Part shown: positions 1 through 4,800 of the stretch, one piece after another
Position numbering within the stretch: position 1 is the stretch's first letter
How the letters are laid out: each line of letters starts with the position of its first letter
From: a bacterium
GTDB taxonomy: Bacteria; Chloroflexota; Chloroflexia; Thermomicrobiales; UBA6265
Reading direction: 5' to 3'
Assembly (NCBI GenBank): GCA_029977305.1
Contig: JAPOLF010000131.1
Coordinates: 1-5,827 of the forward strand
Length of the DNA: 5,827 nucleotides
Position numbers and translations under genes: made by a program
Notes under the pieces: model-generated
Seen by the model: the letters and a program-made list of their open reading frames with translations, nothing else
Told to the model about the DNA's origin: nothing
The model's database searches: none

Positions 1-806
1 GGCTCGGGGCGGGAATGGTGCGCGACGGGCAGGTCGCGGCGTATGTGGGGACGGCTGCGGCGCTGGCAGCGCAGACACCGCGGCCGGTGCGTGATCCAGA
101 GCAGAAGATGACCTGCCTCCCGGCGACGACCGCGGCGACGTGGACGGTGGAGGGATTGCTGCTCTCCGCGGGTGGGGCGTTGCGGTGGTTCCGGGACGCG
201 CTCGCGCCGATGGAGATGGCCGAGGCGGAGGCGCGGGGGATCGACGCCTACGAGGTGATCGCGGAGGCGGTGGCATCGGTGCCGGCTGGGGCGCATGGGC
301 TGCTGGTGGTGCCGACACTGGTCGGGGCGGGTGCGCCGTATTGGGAACCGCGGGCACGGGGAATGGTGCTCGGGTTGGGGCTGCATTCCACGCGAGCGGA
401 CATCGCGCGCGGATTCATGGAGGGTGTGGCGCTCGAGTTGCGCACCGCCTTGGAGGAGATGCGACGGGTCGGGGTGGATGTGCGGGAGGTGACGCTCACC
501 GGGGGCGGGGCGCGGTCAGCAGTGTGGAACCAGATCCATGCGGATGTGCACGGGGTCCCGGTGACCACGGTGGCGACGGCCGATCCGACGGCGCTCGGAG
601 CGGCGATCTGCGCCGGGTGTGGGGTGGGGATGTTCGCCTCGTTGCAGGAGGGGGCGCGGACGATGGCGCGGGCGGATCGACGATTCGAGCCCGATCCGGC
701 GCGGCACGCGCGGTACAGCGAGATGCTGGAGGTGTACCGGCAGGTGATGGAGGCGTTCGGGCGGTCACACCTGCATGAGGCGATCGCGGCGTTGGAGCAT
801 TCCTGA
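1..806 (+). CDS. FGGY-family carbohydrate kinase, C-terminal part (5' end outside window)
   Basis: This is the ATP-binding C-terminal domain of a sugar kinase of the xylulokinase/glycerol kinase (FGGY) family, which phosphorylates a sugar or polyol with ATP in the cytoplasm. The frame is open from base 3 and no credible start is present, so the N-terminal substrate-binding half lies upstream. Visible family features include a 'GTAAA' stretch near the left edge, where xylulokinases have GTS. The FGGY signature region around 312-350 reads 'PTLVGAGAPYWEPRARG', matching the family's 'P-Y-x-x-G-E-R-x-P-x-W-D/E-P-x-A-R-G' layout. A glycine-rich nucleotide motif 'LTGGGARSAVWNQ' lies at about 495-533, and 'DPTALGAAICAG' at about 585-620 corresponds to the usual 'E-x-x-x-L-G-A-A' segment. 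The TGA stop lies 13 bases before the aldolase start, so the two are almost certainly co-transcribed. The downstream aldolase suggests a ketose or ketose-like substrate, but this half of the protein does not fix specificity. The coding strand is notably G-rich, with many GGG and GTG codons. Confidence 0.9.
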   Translation, partial: LGAGMVRDGQVAAYVGTAAALAAQTPRPVRDPEQKMTCLPATTAATWTVEGLLLSAGGALRWFRDALAPMEMAEAEARGIDAYEVIAEAVASVPAGAHGLLVVPTLVGAGAPYWEPRARGMVLGLGLHSTRADIARGFMEGVALELRTALEEMRRVGVDVREVTLTGGGARSAVWNQIHADVHGVPVTTVATADPTALGAAICAGCGVGMFASLQEGARTMARADRRFEPDPARHARYSEMLEVYRQVMEAFGRSHLHEAIAALEHS

Positions 807-808
807 GC

Positions 809-813
809 GGAGG
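809..813 (+). promoter_or_regulatory. Shine-Dalgarno site that selects the aldolase start
   Basis: GGAGG lies 6 bases before the GTG at 820. The in-frame ATG at 829 is 15 bases away, too far for this site. The in-frame ATG at 775 lies inside the kinase gene and lacks such a site. This favours GTG 820 as the start of the aldolase. Confidence 0.7.
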
Positions 814-819
814 CGAACA

Positions 820-1473
820 GTGGTCGACATGGCGTCAGTTGCGGAAGAAATTGATTTCTATGCGCGGGAGTTGGTCGCGCTGGACCTGCTGGAGTGGCAC
901 GGCGGGAATATCAGCGTGCGCGACGGCGAGCACCTGATCATCAATCGGACGCGGGCGTTCTCGACGGACCGCGGCTCGATGCCGGTGGTGCGGACGGGGA
1001 TCGCGTTCGATGATGCGGAGACGCCGTGGGCATCGAGCGCCTTGGCGATCCACCGGGCGATCTACCGGCACACCGATGCGCAGGCGATCATCCACGCGCA
1101 CCCGCGGGATGCGGTGCTGCTCTCGTTCTTCGAGGATGCGATTGTGCCGATCGAGGAGAACGGGCGGCTGTACCTGGGTGAGCGGGTGCCGATCGTCGAG
1201 GCGCCGGAGCTGTTCGGCTGGAATCTGGTGGCGGAGGATCTGGCGCTGGCATTGCAGCAGAGCAAGGCGGTGGTGCTCCGGTGGCACGGGTCATTCGCGA
1301 TCGGGCCGACGCTTGACGATGCGATGCACGTCTCGCGGGCGGTGCAGCACACGGCGGAGTACATCCTCCGGTTTCGGCAGATGGCGCCCTACTTCGAGCG
1401 GACACGGCCGTTGCCGACGACGGTGGCGTCGATCATGGGTGGTGACCCGTCTCGGAAACTCCCGCCGGTCTAG
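820..1473 (+). CDS. class II aldolase/adducin-family protein (FucA-like), catalytic Glu replaced by Ala
   Basis: A 217-residue protein, the usual size of L-fuculose-1-phosphate aldolase (FucA) and its relatives. These are zinc enzymes that split ketose 1-phosphates into dihydroxyacetone phosphate and an aldehyde. Numbering from GTG 820, 'GGNISVR' (28-34) is the family's N-terminal phosphate-site motif. 'IIHAHP' (90-95) supplies zinc ligands His92 and His94, and 'LRWHG' (153-157) supplies the third, His156. Ser72-Ser73 match the phosphate-binding serines of E. coli FucA. The next residue, Glu73 in E. coli and the catalytic acid/base, is Ala74 here; the alignment is held by 'H-x-A-x-Y' four residues on. 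The protein may therefore be an aldolase with a relocated base, an epimerase- or dehydratase-like relative, or a non-catalytic member. It follows the sugar kinase by 13 bases, which implies kinase-then-cleavage of a ketose or deoxysugar; the substrate is unknown. Family call is firm, exact reaction is not. Confidence 0.88.
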   Translation: MVDMASVAEEIDFYARELVALDLLEWHGGNISVRDGEHLIINRTRAFSTDRGSMPVVRTGIAFDDAETPWASSALAIHRAIYRHTDAQAIIHAHPRDAVLLSFFEDAIVPIEENGRLYLGERVPIVEAPELFGWNLVAEDLALALQQSKAVVLRWHGSFAIGPTLDDAMHVSRAVQHTAEYILRFRQMAPYFERTRPLPTTVASIMGGDPSRKLPPV

Positions 1474-1506
1474 GCTAGGCGTCTCGACCTCGGAAGCGCA
1501 CGCAGA

Positions 1507-1534
1507 ACGCCCCCGGCCGCACGGCCGGGGGCGT
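1507..1534. terminator. GC-rich hairpin between convergent genes, probable bidirectional terminator
   Basis: The left arm ACGCCCCCGGCC (1507-1518) pairs perfectly with GGCCGGGGGCGT (1523-1534), giving a 12-bp stem around a GCAC loop. It lies 33 bases after the aldolase stop and 25 bases beyond the stop of the leftward small gene, exactly where two converging transcripts meet. There is no long T tract on either side, only short mixed GT-rich sequence, so it may be a non-canonical intrinsic terminator or simply an RNA 3'-end stabiliser. Confidence 0.75.
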
Positions 1535-1559
1535 CGTCGTGGCGGGAGTTGCGTGGAGG

Positions 1560-1670
1560 CTAGTAGCCCGGATCGATGAACGGGTCGGAAAAGACACCCA
1601 TCAGCGACAGGATGAGCAGGAGCACCATCAGCAGGAAGAACAATCCGTAGATCGTGGTGAGGACACGCAT
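1560..1670 (-). CDS. 36-residue single-pass membrane peptide, function unknown
   Basis: A short leftward gene below usual annotation cutoffs: ATG at 1670, TAG at 1560-1562, 36 residues. It opens with a short basic start (MRVLTT) followed by a strongly hydrophobic run at about residues 7-27, rich in Leu, Ile, Phe, Met and Val, long enough for one membrane helix. The tail is short and acidic, 'SDPFIDPGY' (28-36). One Arg before the helix and two Asp after it suggest the N-terminus stays in the cytoplasm. AGGAGT sits 8 bases before the ATG. It lies 27 bases after the yggT-like gene on the same strand and ends just before the shared terminator, so it is probably the last gene of that transcript. 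I recognise no family. The combination of ribosome site, hydrophobic composition and clean placement makes it more likely a real gene than chance, but homologues would be needed to prove this. Confidence 0.65.
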   Translation of the reverse strand: MRVLTTIYGLFFLLMVLLLILSLMGVFSDPFIDPGY

Positions 1671-1678
1671 GACTGATG

Positions 1679-1684
1679 ACTCCT
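1679..1684 (-). promoter_or_regulatory. Shine-Dalgarno site of the small membrane peptide
   Basis: Reading leftwards, AGGAGT ends 8 bases before the ATG whose first base is at 1670. It lies in the 27-base gap after the yggT-like gene and is the main support for translation of the 36-residue peptide. Confidence 0.6.
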
Positions 1685-1697
1685 GTGCGATTCGCCG

Positions 1698-1961
1698 CTA
1701 GTAGTACCGACTGAATGACGTCTGGAGCACGCGGATCAGCATCTGAATGCCGAAGAAGACGATGATGAACGAGATGTCGAAACCACCCATCGGGGGGACC
1801 ACTTGGCGCACCGGCCGGATGATCGGCTCGGTGATGTCGGCCAATACCCGGGAAATGCCCCACTGCTGGCGCTGGTCGATCCACGAGAGGATGGCGCGCG
1901 CCACCAGCACATAGCAGTAGACCTGCAGGATCAAGATGATGAGTGTCGCGACTTCTGCCAT
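1698..1961 (-). CDS. yggT: YggT/Ycf19/YlmG-family integral membrane protein
   Basis: An 87-residue protein, the usual length of the single-repeat YggT family (Ycf19/CCB3 in plastids, YlmG near sepF in Gram-positives). Hydrophobic helix 1 spans about residues 5-27 and includes 'ARAILSWID', close to the family's conserved 'R-x-x-x-S-W' end of the first helix. The loop holds the hallmark 'EPIIRPVRQVVP' (45-56), and 'GGFDIS' (59-64) leads into helix 2 (about 61-80). Family members are placed in osmotic tolerance, cytochrome assembly in plastids, or division/shape-related clusters, but a biochemical function is not settled. The ATG at 1961 has a purine-rich AGGGAGA just upstream at short spacing (about 4 bases). 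It lies 42 bases after the SnoaL-like gene and 27 before the small membrane peptide, all leftward. No sepF or proC neighbour is visible here, unlike the classic contexts. Confidence 0.88.
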   Translation of the reverse strand: MAEVATLIILILQVYCYVLVARAILSWIDQRQQWGISRVLADITEPIIRPVRQVVPPMGGFDISFIIVFFGIQMLIRVLQTSFSRYY

Positions 1962-2003
1962 GGTCTCCCTGTCATGCGCTCCGAGTATACGACGGAGCGG
2001 GCA

Positions 2004-2414
2004 TCAGCGCGGGGGCGTGCCCGGGGGGCGCATGTGGCGCAAGAGGGCGTGCTCATCCTCGAGGGAGTGGGAGCGGGCGAGGCGGCCGTCGCGGACCTCG
2101 TGGAAAGCCATGCCATCCCATTCGACGGTGCGGCCGGTGGCGGGCATGCCGAGCCAGGTGCCCTTCTGGGTGCCGCGCCAGCGGACGCGCACGGACACTT
2201 GGTCGCCTTCGGCGAGGATGGCGACGATGGAGGCCCGAATATCCGGAAACGCCCCGATGCGGGCACGGATGGCGGCCGCTTCGCCGCTGATGCCGCGGCC
2301 CTCGCCGTTGTGCTGGTAGTTGGGGACGAGCAGGGTGTCGAGCACGGCGACGTTCTGCTGGTTGACGACTTCGTCGTAGTAGCGGCGCACTGGAGCCGCG
2401 AGTTCCTCGTTCAC
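2004..2414 (-). CDS. SnoaL-like / ester cyclase family protein (NTF2-like fold)
   Basis: A 136-residue protein resembling the SnoaL-like polyketide cyclase/ester cyclase family, small alpha+beta barrel proteins of the NTF2 superfamily. Some close aromatic polyketide rings, but most chromosomal members have no known substrate. Seen here from GTG 2414: an N-terminal helix with 'VRRYYDEVVNQQN' (9-21), 'YQHNGEG' (33-39), 'FPDIRASI' (56-63), 'LAEGDQVSVRVRWRGTQKG' (67-85), and 'MPATGRTVEW' (90-99), where the family has 'G-x-P-P-T-G-R'. 'VRDGRLARSH' (107-116) follows, with Asp120 at the place of the usual C-terminal Asp. The family's common Trp before that Asp appears to be replaced by His116. The GTG start is chosen because AGGAGGGG lies 7 bases before it. 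An upstream in-frame ATG (first base 2474) has only a weak, too-close site and would add an unconserved-looking 20-residue tail. No polyketide genes are nearby, so a biosynthetic role is not implied. Confidence 0.82.
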   Translation of the reverse strand: MNEELAAPVRRYYDEVVNQQNVAVLDTLLVPNYQHNGEGRGISGEAAAIRARIGAFPDIRASIVAILAEGDQVSVRVRWRGTQKGTWLGMPATGRTVEWDGMAFHEVRDGRLARSHSLEDEHALLRHMRPPGTPPR

Positions 2415-2421
2415 GGGTTCA

Positions 2422-2429
2422 CCCCTCCT
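2422..2429 (-). promoter_or_regulatory. Strong Shine-Dalgarno site selecting the GTG start of the SnoaL-like gene
   Basis: Reading leftwards, AGGAGGGG is followed by 7 bases and then GTG (first base 2414). This is the best ribosome site in the leftward cluster and sets the start over the longer in-frame extensions to 2474 and 2567. Confidence 0.7.
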
Positions 2430-2481
2430 GCCGGAGTGCCGAATCACCGCGCATGGTCGGGCGGTGACGGCCATTGGTCCT

Positions 2482-2498
2482 TTGTGAAGCGCGCACAA
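2482..2498. repeat. short inverted repeat TTGTG-N7-CACAA, possible operator
   Basis: TTGTG (2482-2486) and CACAA (2494-2498) form perfect 5-base half-sites with a 7-base spacer, 17 bases overall. The layout resembles a dimeric regulator site, and it lies between the two divergent units, upstream of the pdhA -10-like hexamer. Half-sites this short can arise by chance, and no regulator gene is in the window. Confidence 0.35.
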
Positions 2499-2562
2499 CA
2501 CAGGCGCGGATTTCCCACGTCCGGGCGTGCACGTGTGCCACCGAGTCGCGGAATCACTACGG

Positions 2563-2568
2563 TACACT
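2563..2568 (+). promoter_or_regulatory. possible -10 element for the pdh operon
   Basis: TACACT matches four of six bases of the TATAAT consensus and lies in a locally AT-richer patch, which stands out in this GC-rich region. No TTGACA-like -35 is found 16-18 bases upstream. If used, transcription would begin near 2575 and leave a leader of about 120 bases before pdhA. Confidence 0.2.
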
Positions 2569-2614
2569 TTCCGACGCAGGAACGGGAGGGTGGCCGGGGG
2601 CAGCGTGAGGCTGC

Positions 2615-2639
2615 ACGGTCACGGCCCAGAGTGAGCCGT
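2615..2639 (+). other. possible hairpin in the pdhA leader
   Basis: ACGGTCAC (2615-2622) can pair with GTGAGCCGT (2631-2639) with a single bulged C at base 2635's partner side, leaving an 8-base loop. It lies about 60 bases before the pdhA start. It is not placed to hide the ribosome site, and there is no T tract, so it is not a clear terminator or attenuator. It may be chance in GC-rich sequence. Confidence 0.2.
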
Positions 2640-2697
2640 TCCGGAAGATGCGGCGCGGCCCGGCATGGCCGTGAGCCGACACACGAGAGGCGAGCGC

Positions 2698-3774
2698 ATG
2701 GCGACAACACGGAGCCGGTCGGCGAAGGCCGCTTCGAAGAGCGGGGCGAACGACTCCGCCGTAGGCGGGCGGCACAAGGCCGCGTCGCAGAACGGGTTGC
2801 CGCTGGACCACACCACGCTGCTGGACATGTACCGGCAGATGGTCACGATCCGTCTGTTCGAGGAGGCCGCGCAGAAGGCGTTCCGGACCGGCAAGATCGG
2901 CGGATACCTCCACCTGTACATCGGGCAGGAAGCGCTTGCGATGGGCTTTCTGCACAGTTACCAGCCCGGGGACAAGATCATCACCGCGTACCGTGACCAC
3001 GCGCACGCGCTGATCCTCGGCACCCACCCCCGTGCCGTGATGGCCGAGCTGTATGGCAAGGGCACCGGCATGGTGAAGGGCAAGGGCGGCTCGATGCACC
3101 TGTTCGATGTGAAGAACGGGCTGTGGGGCGGCTACGGGATCGTCGGCGGGCACATCCCGCTGGGGGTCGGGTTTGCCTATGCGCAGGCCTACCAGCAGTC
3201 GGGGAACATGACCCAGCTGTACTTCGGCGACGGGTCGATCCACAACGGGGCGTTCCACGAGGCGGCGAACCTCGCCGGGCTGTGGGGCCGTGACGGGATG
3301 AACCCCTGCCTCTTCATCTTGGAGAACAACAAGTACGGAATGGGGACGAGTGTCGAGCGGGCGACCGCGATGACCGACCTCTCCGCCAAGTTCGACAGCT
3401 ACGGGATCGAGCACGAGGATGTCGATGCGAACGACCTGATCGCGGTGCTCGAGTGCGCGCAGCGCGTCACGAAGATGGTGCGCGAGACCGGCAAGCCGTA
3501 CGGGATCGAGGCGCAGACCTACCGCCTCTCGCCGCACGGCGCGGCTGACTTCCTCGAGCGGTACCGCTCGAAGGACGAGGTGCAGTCGCACCGGGCGCAT
3601 GATCCGATCAACGTGCTCGAGGCGCGCCTGCTGCAGGCCGACGCCACGACCGAGGCCGAGATGGAGAAGATCCGCGCCGATGCGAAGGACGTCGCCGACG
3701 ATGCGGTGAAGTTCGCCGAGGAGAGCCCGGATCCGGACCTCGCCGAACTGACCACCGACGTTCTCGCCGACTAG
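2698..3774 (+). CDS. pdhA: pyruvate dehydrogenase E1 component, alpha subunit
   Basis: A 358-residue thiamine-diphosphate (ThDP) subunit. With E1 beta it decarboxylates pyruvate and passes the acetyl group to the lipoyl arm of E2. The start is ATG 2698, with AGAGG 7 bases upstream; an in-frame ATG at 2665 lacks a good site. Residues 1-33 are a basic, Ser/Ala/Gly-rich, probably disordered tail. The E1-alpha fold begins at about 38 ('TTLLDMYRQMVTIRLFEE'). 'GGYLHLYIGQEA' follows, then 'YRDHAHAL' (98-105) and 'GKGGSMH' (128-134). The ThDP/magnesium motif runs from 'GDG' (177-179) to 'NN' (210-211), with 'NNKYGMG' as in typical family members. The active-site loop at 274-294 aligns without gaps to the family's 'YHGHSMSDPG' loop and keeps the key His (280). 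It reads 'TYRLSPHGAADF', however, so the Ser after that His (phosphorylated in animal PDH) is Gly, and the Asp-Pro is Asp-Phe. Acetoin or branched-chain dehydrogenase is an alternative, but the E1 beta partner looks PDH-type. Confidence 0.92.
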   Translation: MATTRSRSAKAASKSGANDSAVGGRHKAASQNGLPLDHTTLLDMYRQMVTIRLFEEAAQKAFRTGKIGGYLHLYIGQEALAMGFLHSYQPGDKIITAYRDHAHALILGTHPRAVMAELYGKGTGMVKGKGGSMHLFDVKNGLWGGYGIVGGHIPLGVGFAYAQAYQQSGNMTQLYFGDGSIHNGAFHEAANLAGLWGRDGMNPCLFILENNKYGMGTSVERATAMTDLSAKFDSYGIEHEDVDANDLIAVLECAQRVTKMVRETGKPYGIEAQTYRLSPHGAADFLERYRSKDEVQSHRAHDPINVLEARLLQADATTEAEMEKIRADAKDVADDAVKFAEESPDPDLAELTTDVLAD

Positions 3775-3814
3775 CCAGCCAGCGGCGCAGCGCGCCCTGC
3801 AGGGAGGTACTTCC

Positions 3815-4798
3815 ATGCCGGTGATGACTTACCGGGAAGCGATCCGATCCGCGATGGCGGACGAGATGACGCGCGACGATTCCGTCATCGTGATGGGCGA
3901 GGACATCGGGGTCTACGGCGGCACGCATCTCGTGACCGACGGGTTGATCGACAAGTTCGGCCCGAAGCGGGTGATCGACACGCCGATCGCGGAAGGTGGC
4001 TTCACCGGCGCGGCGATCGGGATGGCGATGACCGGGATGCGGCCGATCGTCGAGATGATGACCTGGAACTTCTCGTTCCAGGCGGCCGACCAGATCATCC
4101 AGAACGCGGCGAAGGTGCGGTACTTCTCCGGCGGCCAGGTGACGGTGCCGCTCGTGATCCGCGGTCCAAACGGCGGTGGCGTGCAGCTCTCTGCGCAGCA
4201 CACCCACAGCCTCGAGGGGTTCTACGGCCACTTCCCCGGCCTGAAGGTGGTCTCGCCGGTGACCCCGGCGGATGCGAAGGGGATGATGCTGGCCTCGATC
4301 CGCGACAACAACCCGGTGATCTTCCTCGAGGCGGGCGCGCTCTACGGCACGAAGGGCGAGGTCCCCGATGGCGACTTCGTGGTGCCGTTCGGCAAGGCGC
4401 GGATCGCCCGCGAGGGGACGGACATCACGCTGATCGCCTACGGGCGGCAGGTCAACATGTTGCTGAACGTGGCGGAGAAATTGGCGGGAGAAGGCATCTC
4501 GGCCGAGGTGATCGACCTCCGCTCGATCCGGCCGTTCGATGAGGAGACGATCGTCACCTCGGTGCGCAAGACGCACCGGGCGGTGGTGGTGCAGGAGCAG
4601 TGGCGCTGGTTCAGCGTCGCCTCCGAGGTCGCCGCGATCATCCAGGAGCAGGCGTTCGATGATCTCGACGCGCCGGTCTTGCGGGTGAGCGGGGCAGAGG
4701 TGCCGGCGCCCTACGCGCGGAACCTCGAACTCGCGGCGTTCCCGAATGAAGACCAAATCGCTGCGGCGGCCCGACGCGCGCTCTACCTGGAGAAATAG
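3815..4798 (+). CDS. pdhB: pyruvate dehydrogenase E1 component, beta subunit
   Basis: A 327-residue partner of PdhA, full length for the family (about 325-340). It forms the alpha2beta2 E1 heterotetramer and contributes to the ThDP site. 'MTYREAIRSAMADEM' at the N-terminus and 'VMGEDIGVYGG' (26-36) are characteristic. 'DTPIAEGGFTGAAIGMAMTG' (55-74) holds the catalytic Glu60, which contacts the ThDP aminopyrimidine in this family. 'MMTWNFSFQAADQII' (81-95), then 'AAKVRYFSGGQ' and 'RGPNGGG', match the mitochondrial/alphaproteobacterial pyruvate-type E1 beta much better than the branched-chain or acetoin types. 'QHTHSLE' (128-134) supplies the conserved active-site His129. The C-terminal transketolase domain is complete: 'ITLIAYG', 'AEVIDLRSIRPFDEETI' and 'VVVQEQW'. 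GGAGG (3803-3807) sits 7 bases before ATG 3815; a second ATG at 3824 is less well placed. The gap after pdhA is 40 bases and pdhC begins 2 bases after the stop, so the genes are co-transcribed. Confidence 0.94.
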   Translation: MPVMTYREAIRSAMADEMTRDDSVIVMGEDIGVYGGTHLVTDGLIDKFGPKRVIDTPIAEGGFTGAAIGMAMTGMRPIVEMMTWNFSFQAADQIIQNAAKVRYFSGGQVTVPLVIRGPNGGGVQLSAQHTHSLEGFYGHFPGLKVVSPVTPADAKGMMLASIRDNNPVIFLEAGALYGTKGEVPDGDFVVPFGKARIAREGTDITLIAYGRQVNMLLNVAEKLAGEGISAEVIDLRSIRPFDEETIVTSVRKTHRAVVVQEQWRWFSVASEVAAIIQEQAFDDLDAPVLRVSGAEVPAPYARNLELAAFPNEDQIAAAARRALYLEK

Positions 4799-4800
4799 CC

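Larger units (their letters stand above)
2415..2697. other. divergent intergenic region between the SnoaL-like gene and pdhA
   Basis: These 283 bases separate the starts of two divergent transcription units, so they should carry promoters for both. I see no convincing coding sequence. They contain the inverted repeat at 2482-2498, a -10-like hexamer at 2563-2568, a CGTGCACG palindrome at 2526-2533, and a possible leader hairpin at 2615-2639. No match to a riboswitch class I know is apparent. For the leftward genes I could not pick a credible promoter. Confidence 0.6.

Noticed and set aside
775..819. ATG 775 as the aldolase start
   Set aside because: It would overlap the kinase end by 32 bases and add a basic unconserved stretch; the GGAGG at 809-813 points to GTG 820.
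2526..2533. CGTGCACG palindrome in the intergenic region
   Set aside because: Eight-base palindromes are frequent in GC-rich DNA and nothing around it extends the symmetry.
1803..2996. Long + strand ORF (397 codons) across the yggT and SnoaL-like genes into pdhA
   Set aside because: It runs antisense to two recognisable protein families and out of frame with pdhA; its translation is low-complexity and resembles nothing, as expected for stop-poor GC-rich DNA.
3795..3804. CCCTGCAGGG palindrome overlapping the pdhB ribosome site
   Set aside because: A hairpin here would have only three base pairs; the palindrome is probably incidental.
2557..3816. 419-codon - strand ORF opposite pdhA
   Set aside because: An antisense shadow of a clearly conserved gene; the translation is rich in Arg, His, Val and Leu without any domain.
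3608..4756. 382-codon - strand ORF opposite pdhB
   Set aside because: Same shadow effect; pdhB on the + strand has intact catalytic motifs throughout.
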